This document shows positions 49,701 through 61,700 of a DNA stretch of 64,000 nucleotides, one piece after another. The notes under the pieces are model-generated. The model saw only the letters and a program-made list of their open reading frames with translations. It was not told the origin of the DNA and searched no databases. How positions within the stretch are numbered: the stretch's first letter is position 1; each line of letters opens with the position of its first letter. The DNA comes from Elysia crispata (lineage: Eukaryota; Mollusca; Gastropoda; Plakobranchidae): positions 187,501 through 251,500 of the forward strand of contig JAWDGP010006450.1 in the NCBI GenBank assembly GCA_033675545.1. The letters are read 5' to 3'. The translations under genes and the position numbers were made by a program.

Positions 49701-52700
49701 TTTCCCTGAACAGAGATCATAAATTGCTGACGTGGCACTGTGTCTTTTAGCTTAAGGCACACCTTACGAGCAGTCTCTCTCGCCCTTGACACATGGCAGA
49801 TCATCGTTAACTCTTCTACATCTTTATCATTCAGATAGAAATTTACCTAACAATGAAAGAAAATGTCCATCTGATACATTGGAGTAGATCTTTATAAAAT
49901 ACAGTTCGATATTTGCAGGAACTTTACAAAACAAATTTTAAATAAGATGAAAATAATTCCACTTGTGTGTCTTTGAAATTTAACAGATAATCTGGTAAAA
50001 AATCTGAGTCCATCCTGCTCATTACTAAAGAATTTAAAAGGCATTTAAAAAAATTACCTGCAAATGGTAGGATAAGGTAACTTGACTATGCTCTCAGTCA
50101 TAGCAAATATTCAATAAATTTAAAAACAAGTTTTACATGAGTTTTATACCATAAACATGAAATAAGAAATGTTTAAATTTTAAAAACCATACTCATAATT
50201 AAATCTTTTATATACAACAAGCTACTGCACCTTAACAAGTTCTGTTAGTTGATAGCCAGCATCTTCATAATCAAAGCTATAGGCGATATAAAAACAGTAA
50301 ACAAAATCATGGTTAGCTAAAGTTTAAAGCTGAAATGTATAATTTAATGATTATATTGTCAAGAAAATCAAAGATCACCCAATGCCATCAACAAAATCAA
50401 AAAATAAAATATTCTAAGAGAGGAGATATGTAATACAAACAATATTTTAGAGGTAGTAATTTAAAAAAAAAGAATGGTACTATTAAAAGTGAAGAAATCA
50501 TAAACTAATAACTATATACACACACAAACACAAACACAAAGATGACAACGAAAGCTTTTAATCAACACATGTTTCAAACTAGCTTCTATTGATGACATGA
50601 TAATATCAAAAGTAACAAGCATTACTGAGGTCTTAACCCAATGCTTCTTCATGCACGGGGTTGCGCCCGCTAACATTCCACCCCAATCATATTCATGTGT
50701 CCCAATGCACCCGCGGTGTAATCAGGAAGGCATGATTATGCCTGTACGCATAACAGCTTATGCATAGCAACAAAACCAGGCTGTAGCAGGTTACAAATTT
50801 TGATTTAGAATGTTGTTTACGATTTTTTGAAGTTTGGCATTTTTTTATCCTTAATCTACTGTTTCCTACTGAAACTCAGAAAAATGGCATTTGATTTTGT
50901 GAATTCTTTAGGATCTCAAAGCTTTTTAAGGATGTTGGTGTTGATTCAGGTGATGAATCTGACATAGATGTTGAGATTGAGACAGAGAGAGAACCAGTAC
51001 AGTGGACCTCGTTTGTAGCAACATCGGCCGTTAAGAAGGAACTTACAGGAACGCTTTTTATTCTTATTAAACGATAGTATTTGAACCCCTGCCTTAACGA
51101 ACAAGGGATGCTCAGACCTCGGGCGTAACGAAGCTGTAGGCATTAAAGTTTAACTTAAGAGCATAACAATTTCTCCAAGTTGTGCCAAATTGAATCGTAC
51201 AAGCGATACCCGAGGCAGCCTAGCTGAGCCAGGCCTATTGTGTGTGAATACAGGTAGAGGAGAGCGTAGCTATGCAGCGTGTCAGGGATGGGGAAGGGTG
51301 GGGGGGGGGCGTCCGCGTGGTGGGACAGGAATGATTCATGCTTTCAATACCGGCACATTTATTAGCTAACATTGCGGGGAGTCTGTGACTTGGTTGTGTG
51401 TGTGTGTGTGTGCAGTGATCAAGTTCCGTTCCTAGCGTATGGACCTTTGTCTTACCAATCCTTTGTGTTTATGCTAGATCTCATTCATTGTGAATCTATC
51501 GACCGGAGCGGTAACTTCGTTGTTTTGCTCATCAGTCATCACAGGTTTTTCACTAGTACAGTCCTAAATTTTTATTGAAAGATGGCATCAAATTATTCAA
51601 ACAAAAGAAAATGTCTATCTTTTGACACTAAACTAAAGCTTATTGAAGAGGTCGAGAAAGGAACCAAAAGCAAAGCAGAATTGTGTAGAGAGCATGGCAT
51701 TGCTCAAAGTTCTCTTTCAACTATCTTGAAAGACAAAGACAAAATAAGAGCTGCTGTCAACCAAGGAACTCGCCAGTTGAAGAAACAGCGCACATCGACA
51801 TATCCTGACGTTGACAAGGCTCTTTTGATCTGGTTTCAACAAGCCAGATCAATGTATGTCCCAATATCGGGACCAATTTTGATTGAGAAAGGCGAGCAGC
51901 TGGCTCAGGAGCTTGGTCACACAGACTGCAAACTGAGCGGAGGATGGCTTGATCGGTTCAAACAGAGGCATGGAATTGTCTTCAAAACCATGAGTGGTGA
52001 AGCTGCATCAGCCAAGGACATCGACACATCGGAATGGGAGGCGACCTTGCAGAAAATCTTGGAGGATTACAACCCAAAAGACATATTTAATGCCGATGAG
52101 ACGGGGCTTTTTTACAAGTGTCTACCAAGCAAGTCCCTGACGTTTCAAGGACAGGCCTGCAGTGGCCAGAAAGCTCCTAAAGAAAGAGTCTCTCTCTTGT
52201 GTGCGGCGAACATGGACGGGAGCGAAAAACTCCCGTTGCTAATGATCGGGAAATTCGGCCAGCCCCGATGTTTCAAAAGCATACGCACACTTCCTGTCAC
52301 ATATCGACATAACAAGAAAGCGTGGATGACCAGCTCTTTGTTTACGGAGTGGGTACAAAAACAAGACAGGTGTTTTCTGATGCAAGGCCGATCCGTTGCA
52401 CTGGTATTGGACAACTGCAGTGCACACCCTCAAGTCATCAGTGGTCTCCGGGCTATCACCATGTTTTTTTTGCCCCCAAACACGACATCCCGTCTCCAGC
52501 CTTGTGACCAAGGCATAATCAAGAATTTCAAGACCATCTATCGAAAACTGGTGTTGCAGAAGTTTATTTCTTCATTTGATGACACGGGCAGCACAAACAC
52601 ACACTTGCAAATGTCCCTCCTGGATGCCTCAGTGATGGCAGCTGCCTCCTGGAATGAAGTGACCCCAGCCACCATCCAGAACTGTTTCAAGCATGCTGGC

Positions 52701-55700
52701 TTTGTTCGAGAGAGCACTGATGAGAGAGAGGAGCTACCACCGGTTGCAGATGAAAGTTTAACTTTAAGTGAGGTCTCCAACTTGTTTGAAAAGTTTGCAA
52801 GGATGACTGCCCCTGCCCCTCAAATGTCTGTACAAGACTTCATCAATATCGATGAAACAACAGAAACTTCGGCAGAAATGTCTTTGGCTGATACAGCCTC
52901 TTCTCTACAAGACACAGAACCAGAGGGAGAGGCTGCTGATGAGGAAGATGTCACTATTCCACCAGTGACAAGCAAGATGGCTTTGAAGGCCATAGAATCA
53001 GTGAAAACGTTCATGATGCAGCAGCAAGAATCTGAGACCTCCATCAAAGCCCTGAAACTTGCTATGTCATTGGGGAACTGCGTGGAACAAGTTGCTAACC
53101 AAACAAAGAAGCAGTCGACAATTGATGCCTTTTTCAGCCCTGTGAACAAGAACATGTAAACAGATTCTGCAAAGTAGGTAGACTGATAAAAACCCAACAG
53201 TCCTTTTCAGGACTCCTTTCTAATGGACCGATGGCAGTCCCAAGCCTGCAACCTGGAAACAGGGAACTCAGAGGGGAAAGGAATTTTGCTACTATCTTAC
53301 TAAAGGCTTGCGCTCTTCAGTTTATGCAGCAATCTTAGGAATTCGACATGAAATCTTCCAAATAACTTTAATTTTTTTCTTTACTCCAAAACGACCTTGT
53401 CTGTAGCGAAACCTTGGTTATAACGAATTTATAGCTCAGTCCTATTGATTTCGTTACAACCAAGGTCCACTGTATTAGATCTATTGGGTCGTGAAAATAT
53501 GACGATACCAGGCCAAAACCTACAGTCACTAGCGAACGGTCTGAGACTTTGAATGATGTGATTGTTGAAGAATTTTCATTCTTTACTGGATCTGACATAG
53601 ACTTTGATGCTATTTCAAGTCCTTTAGAAGTATTTGATAATTTCTTTCCTTCATCCCTGTATGAGCTGCTGATTGATCAAAACAACCTTCATACTAGGCA
53701 GAGCCAAACCAGTTCAGGCCGGACGATTCACTTTATTATTTTTTTTCCAATTGTTGTAAGCATATCATATATCAAATGAAAGAGAATTCATCTGTCTGTA
53801 TGATCATATTTTTTAAAATAATATTTAGAAAAAAGGGTGAGGGTGAGAATTATTTTTGTAAAGTAATTTTTTTTTCAATTAGAGTTACTTCCCTTACTGT
53901 AGTAATTGGGCATTAATTGAGCCAGATCATAGTAGTCGCATGGGTTAAATGGGTTGTAAATAATTCTTCACCTTGCATATCCTGAAGTTAAAGATTTGAG
54001 CTCATCAAAGAAATCCACAAGAATTTCAGAGAGTGGGAAAAGAACCCGTAGCATCACCCTAGAGTCATCAATGTATGACTGATCTTTGAGTTGTCCCCGT
54101 CGATCCTGCATGTATGAAGAGAGATCAAAGTCTGACTTTCAACATCTTGATAGAACAGAAAGTCACATTATACCCACAGAATTTTAAATAATTCGCTACA
54201 AAAATTTGCATTTTATCCAAAGTGTCAATATCTATTGTTTATAAGGCACAATAATATTCATCCATTCTAACCTGTTCTGTGCAATCATTCTCTATTGAAA
54301 TTACTGTTTCAATGCTTTAATGAAAAAAATCACTTTTGGTTGCTTCATATAAAATCAGAATTTTGTTTTTCAAGAAAATGAAAATGAAGCTGCCACTGAC
54401 CAAACAGAGTAAAGTGATATTGTCCAGGTAATCTACAGGAGTGATGATAGTTCCATCTACCATTGGCTCATGGTACTCAGTAATGATGGCAGGATCTGGC
54501 ATCTGGCATAAAAAAGTTAGAGGCAATTACTCAATAGAAAATCATATTTTCAAAACATTTTGTCACTCTAAAGCAATAAAAAAAGATTCAAGGGGAAATC
54601 CAGCCATTTTTGTAAATGCATTCTCTTTGAGCAAAAGTATTTGTGAGAATGATAGATAAATTCTAAAATTTACATCTTCAATCTCTAACATAAGAAACAA
54701 GTTATAAAGGGGTAAAAATATTTGTCGCACCTACTGACAAGGCTTTATTTGTAGTACGATTATATTGATACCATTCAAATTGGAGCCCTAAATATCTCTC
54801 ACTCTTGAGCAAGAACAAGATAACTAGACGTAACACTGAGCATTCAAAACTGACCAGGCAAGGATTGAGAACTGTAATGGATTCCGAACCCCACTGCTTC
54901 AAGTTTTTTTCTCCAATAATCTTCACTGAAATGCAGAGGAAAGACTTTTCACTGGTATTTTTTCATAAATCTATATTATTTACATGTATTACATAAATTA
55001 CAAGGAATTTTAATGAGCTTAAGTCATACCTGCTTATAAATTCTGAGGGACATTGGAATACTTTTCACATGGTTATGAGGACATTTTTTAAATGAAGGAC
55101 ACATTTCAAGCAATAAATTAACTAAATTTGGGTGCAATCTTTTAAGCAGCCCTATTTTAAGTTTATCAGTCCACCAAGACCATAATGTGATGACACATTA
55201 TAGATAGAATGTAATGCTCAATTTAAGTTCAATTAAGAGGAAAAAAGTGCAACTTCTCAGCTAATATTACAGAGAAAAAAATGTTAAGGCCCTAAATTTT
55301 TTAAAACTTAATTGGGTTATCCTGGATTGCAAAAGCTTTTAATTATTCTACATCTAGTCACAATCTGCATGACTCATGCAAGACAAATTATGAATGGCAA
55401 GTTAATAAAATGGTTTAACTTGAATGTTTCTACTATTCATGTTGACAATTAGTGCATCGGATAGATGTCTTAGATATGAAACAGTATAGAAGTAGAAACA
55501 CATGCAAAAGAAACAGAAGTGGTGTTTAAATTCGAATCAACCACTCTGGAAGAAAAGGCGATGATGACAGTTCTTAAAATACTGACTAAGCAAATCACTA
55601 TTTCTTTCCTGTATGGAATGGCATGTTTTCCATTTAGTAAACTTCATTGCTCTGCATTGCATTTTTTTTTTTGGAGGAGTTAGCGGACAAAAGAGCATTT

Positions 55701-58700
55701 TTAGCCTAAATCCATAACTTTTCTTTAATTTTTTTTTGTACTGTGTGGGACACTGATCTTGGCAGACTAGAATTCAGTAAACTTCATTGCTGTGCATTGC
55801 ATTTTTTTTGGGGAGGAGATAGCGGAGAAAGAAATTGAAGTTGCCTTTAACAATATAGATATAAAATGAATACAAATGCTTCGAAAAAAAAAGAGCCTCT
55901 AAAACCAACAGAAAAATGTCTATTCCTAGGTATTCATTTAATATTTTTGATTTTGTTTTTCATATTCCATTACCTTTTCAAACCATCTGACATAAAATTT
56001 CATTTTGTCACATATTTAGCAGTAGTCACTACCTCATTACACTCTGCTATTGTTGCATTTGAAACTAAGTTGTCTTGTCTTCTGTGGTGTTTTAACGTTA
56101 AAACAATAAAGAGGACTTCGCTTAAATAATCTTGACAACATCAAGCACTGATCTAGATGTGTCTCTTATATTTGACTTTAGTTCAGCGAGAGGCATTTCC
56201 CAAAAAAATAATCGACTAAAAAGCACAAAATAAAGGGATCTTTGTGTGTGTAGATAAAGAATCAGTCACAATTCTAGAGCAGGTGCATCTTCATCCAAAC
56301 ATAATAAAAAAAAAGATTAAATATATAACTGCAAATAAAAAAATGAAGAACCAGTACTTACTCTTGTAGGCGACATTTGGAGCCGTCATGATGACAGAGG
56401 CATCAAACTCTTGCTCAAGCCGCTGGTTGAACACATCCATGTGGAGTAGGCCAAGAAATCCTAATCTATAGCCCTGTCCCAATGCAGGACTAGTGAGTCA
56501 CAAAAACCATTCATCACAGAAAGAAAAAACATTTGTACTTTAAATCAAGTCTCAGTGGACACCATTTTTCCTAATGCTATGACTCCAAAACAAATAAATA
56601 AATATACTTTTACTCTTGGGTCTTTAAAAACTATTACTGTTTGTTTTAGCAATTCTTCTCAGAGGGATTTTAAAAAATTATGTGAAATGAGAGAAAGTTG
56701 TACCTGTTGTCTACTGAGATCTGCACACTGCGATCATTGAGTGTGAGTTTCTCTATAGCATTCCTCATCTGGGGAAACTCAGACTGGTCTGTGGGGAACA
56801 TGCCAGCAAAAACCTAAACAATGGACAAGCAAAATTTGGTAGTCAAAAAAATACATCATTGTTGTGTGTCAAAGTTTATCCCTGTTTCTCATGTGGTTCT
56901 TGGTGTCCCCAACTAACCTTCGGACATATCTTGCATGTTTACAGACTGCTCAGTTATCATACACTGATTGCAATGAGACCACCGAGTTAAAGTGAATGGA
57001 AAAAATGCAACTGTAAAATTTATCAGAAATTGGAGTTATAGAATTAATTTTATAAAAAAAAGTACTAAAAAGGCTGCAGTTATCCATAAATTTGACATTA
57101 GAGTTTGAGCTATATGCCATGTTAAGTTTTGGGACCTTTTATGAACTCCTAGTTTGCTTATAATGCTTGTCTTGAAAGCTTTGAGTTCAAATGCCTGTAG
57201 TTCCCAATTATACAGCCATAAGATGAAGTGTCTTAGAATCCATGACTTTGATGGCTTCTAACAATACAATTAAAGAATGGAGCAAAGCCATAAATATGCT
57301 TTAACTTAGCTTTTTCATCCTCTTCTATATCTACTTTCAAATTAAAACTAATTATGAGGCATATATACATTTGTATTAGCTCTCCAGTTCTATCTGTTAA
57401 CTAGCATGAGGTGATATACTTATTTTGGAATAAAGTTATGATTGCTAATCAGTTATTTTTTATGCCTTACTAAAGAAAACATCTAATGAATCCTTCTGTT
57501 TCTTCATATAAAAATAGTAGAAAAAAAAAAGAAAAGAAAACCCATAGACTTTGACAGGCTTAAAGTCACTGCCTTAAAGAATTAGCCAATAGAGACCTGT
57601 CTTAAATAAGGAAACAATATTAAAAAAAAATTGTTTTTCACTCACTTGAAATATTTTGCAGTGCTTTCAGAGAAGCATAATAGTTAATACAGTATTTTTT
57701 AGCTTTATTTCACTGCTTCAGCGACCAAGCATTTACATTAGCCATACTAGGTTTACAACAAAATAATAAATCTTAAATTTAAATGTTAATGAACAGTGCA
57801 TTAATTGCATACATTTTGTTTAAAGCAGAAATTGAGAACTGAAAATGTGAAATTGTTATACCGGTAAGAATAATCAATTGTGTTGCCTGACAGTTGATTA
57901 ATGAAGTAAATCCACAAGAAATGCGGGTCCAGCAATTACTAAATAGAAAACTTAAGGTTTATCTGAAGTTGATAAAGTAGCTGAGCCCTTGAGCTATGTC
58001 TTACCATCGGTGTTGCATCTTTGAAACCTGGAAGGGGTTCAACTCTTTTGTTTTCATGAAAAAAAGTATCTCCTATTTTTGCCTCGTCTGTGTTTCTCAT
58101 GTTCATCATAGCATAACCAACCTGCCCCGCATAGCTGATAAGATGATAAAAATGGATAAGAAATTTTGGAAGACTTCTTCCCAACCTTCATGGTTCAGAT
58201 CCTAAAGGTGTAGTAATAAGTGTCAAACCATGGCTCAGGTTTATATTTCAAAAATGTTCACTGTTGAGAGCAAGTATACATAAAAGCAAGGATAAATATC
58301 CTGAATGAATGACATAATTTTAAGTATGACTGCATTTCTCAGGAATTTTTTAAGCAGTCTTGATCTTGAATTATGTCTCATTAGGCCTAATTCTCAAGTC
58401 TACTCATACTGAACGCATAACTATAAATGGACTGAATTTAATCCAACTTTAGAGAGGAGCTTGGCAAATATATATAATCTTTTTAAAAAAATATTTAAGA
58501 AGATGTTATTTGCTTAACATTTAACTTCCTGAATGCTAATTCAGTTTATATTAAGATTTTTCAGCTGTTTAAATCACCAAAGGTAGGCTATACTCTCTTA
58601 CATTATCTCCAAGAGTAAAATCACATATTTCAAAATAATTCATATTTAGTTTGTTAGAAAAATCACACATTCTTTCCTTACCAAAAACAATGCCAATTGA

Positions 58701-61700
58701 CTTTGCAGTTTTTTGGATTCTTTAACAATTTGATCTGAAATTATATTGATAATACAAAAAAAAGAGCATTTTCTTCATTTCCTACTACCTCACTCATTTG
58801 TTGAAAATAGCACAATATAAATTAATAGTTGACTGAAGTGCATGTTTAGCATAAGATTAAGCAGCTAACTTTAAAGAGAGGAGTTTAAGCACAACACAGT
58901 TTAAAAGAGTGAAAGGTTGTACTTGACTTACAGAACATCTGAAGACACCTGGGTGGGATGCATAATCCCAATTTCAGTGATTTCATACGTCTTACCATTG
59001 CTGGCATACGTAATTTTGTCACCTGAAAAAGAAAAAAGTCAAGGTTTCAGAATGGCATTATAAAGATGAAAAAAATGTCTTCAGGTTTATAGTCATACTG
59101 TCCTGCTAGGGGAAAAATCTAAAATCACATCAGCGCAACTCTGTGAATTATTAGGATGTGATGGGTGGAGCAAATCTGCAAGGTGAGTTTTGAATCAATC
59201 TATGAGAAACTTTGAGCTTATAACCCATAATTAATGGATCAATCCCATACATTATTTAAAAAATTAAAAAAAAACAAAAAAAAAAAACAATATGATGATG
59301 GTTTTCACTCAACTTAATAGAAGGATCTATGCAATCTCAGGATCTGATAAAAATGAACTCAAAAGCAACAATTTATCAAAAATTTCTCAAAAGTATCCCA
59401 TGGCTCAGCCTTATGCAGAGCCATAAATGTTTTCACAAATATATTGATTTCTCTTGCATTCAAGAGGATCAAGGAATTTTGCATTTTTACAATAAAATTC
59501 AGTAATCAAATTCAAAAAGTTATTTATTTTACTAAAATTTGTAACTTTTCTCATTGCAGTATCTAGAATTCAACTCCTAGTAGAAGTGCTATGGTGCACA
59601 AGTCTAAATATAGATCTAGTACTTTTTTATATTGTATGCGCACCTGCTTCTACAGCACGAATTATTCAAGTCCTTCACAACATACCTTTTATATGTGTTG
59701 TGACTCACATACATAGATTGAGTTTTTCAAAACATAGTCTTCTATCCTTATTTGAGTAATAACTTCGTCATTTTGGGAACATTTTATGAGAAATTTATAA
59801 AAGATTTTTTTTTAAAGTCCAGTAGTTTTTCTGAATCTTATTGTTAATACTGATTAAATCAATAGCTAAAGCAATTTTCTAAGAAAAGATATGTTGTCTC
59901 TTTTAGACAAAACCAGAATGATTACAATGTTGAGACTTTAAGTACACAATTGATTAACAGAAAAAGTCCCTGTAAATTTCAGGGTAAACTAATAAGGCAG
60001 AGGAATAAGAAACTAATATCAAAATCAATGAGTTGAAGAGTGATCACACTTGTTTCAAATTCAGCAGGTTCTGGAGGCTTTATTTGTAATTTACTTCTTA
60101 ATAGAAATGAATATAAATATTTTGAAAAAAATCCAGAAGCTACTATTTAGAGGAAAGAAGAGATATTTTTTTGCATAATTCTTCCCACTAGCTTTATTGC
60201 TTTATTGACACTTTACCTTTCATGGCAACACCATTGCAGATAGCAATATGCACAACAACTCCTTTAAACTGGTCATACCATGAATCAAAAACAAATGCTT
60301 TAAGCGGCTGGAGTCGATCATACTGAGGGCTTATGAGAGAAGGGGGACAAGGAAAAGATATTATTAAAGTTAAAGGGACTATAGAACCTTTTTGGTGGAC
60401 AGAGACTGTACAAATCAGAAAAATTGGATCGAAGGTCAAACTTTCATTGTCTTTTAAATATTTCATGTATGTTCATAATAACAGTATTATTTTGGGCAAA
60501 CAATCACAACTTTTTCAACTTAATAGGAGCACAATTGGAAACATGACATTTATGAAAATAAACATTTTTTATCTCTTTTAAAAGCCATAAGTGATTTTAA
60601 ATGGTTTAAATATTCATATTTCAACCACATTGCATTTTTTGTTTACCTATAGCAAAAAGAAAGTACTAAATAAGCCTGAATCCTCAATGGGATAACCTAT
60701 CCTAAGCCTAGTCATAGCACTCTGCTACCCAAAAAACAATTTTGTATTAAGAAATTACAAAAAATATAATCAATATTTTTACCCTTCATTACAAAAACAC
60801 AGAGAACATACTATACATATGATGCGTGTCCCAGTTCTGCATCTTATAAAGTAGATAAGTTATCGTACCTACCCAGCAGAACAGTTTAAAAAAAAAATCA
60901 TTAAAAACTGAGTCAGTATAAAAACAAAGCAAAATTGTTTTTTGTTACAATTACCATAAAAAGCTTTATGTGAAAAGCAAATTTCTTGACCCATAACACC
61001 ATTAACCTTGAAAAGTTATCTAAGAAAATAAATTTTTGTATGATAAGATTTTTTTTCTACGAAAATGGGTGGAAGAGTGTCAAATCTTTGTGATAGAATC
61101 TGTGCAGGATAAGACTCAGTGAGAAGAGAAAGAACTAAAGTGAGACACAAAATTACTTTTATTCAAATCAGTAAAGATGTCATCTCACAGTTGACACAGT
61201 AGAGGGAGTGTATTAGACTTATGACCAACCTTGGAACTCGTTCTATCACAGCAGATAGGACAGACTCCACTCCTGTCCCTTGTTTTGCAGATATCTTAAA
61301 GTTAAGAAAGACATTGCAAGAAATGAATTTTAGAGCTTTGCTGTAAAAGAAAATGATCTAAAACACCTCTCTATAAGAGAAAAATGAGACAAAAAATAAA
61401 TTAAAAGAAAAAAAAAATATTGTAATTGCATCAATTGAAGAATCAATTACCTAAGTACAAAAATGTCACCTAACCTCCAAACTGATTATATTATTAAAAC
61501 AAATTCTTTCACAGACTGAAATCCATTTAATTCGATCAAAAATACTCTTTTAAGTTACATTTTTGACCATTTCATCAAGTTGCCAATAACAGAATCAGTG
61601 GCATTACTAGAGAAACTACAATGCCAGCTAGATACTGTGAGTAAAACTAACCTTAACCTCACCTTTAACACTTCATCTGACTCCACATCAAATAAGTTTT

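Larger units (their letters stand above)
50637..53944 (+). mobile_element. piggyBac-type relic hosting a Tigger insertion
   Basis: TTAA lies at both ends (50633-50636 and 53945-53948). The left terminus is CCCAATGCTTC and the right, reversed, CCCATGCGAC. Without the Tigger insert about 830 bp remain. The + strand keeps the acidic N-terminal part of a piggyBac-like transposase: [15 protein letters not shown] before the insertion, and after it [18 protein letters not shown] followed by a [13 protein letters not shown] stretch. There is at least one frame change, and the catalytic and Cys-rich domains are absent. It is a deletion derivative that cannot move itself. Confidence 0.8.
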
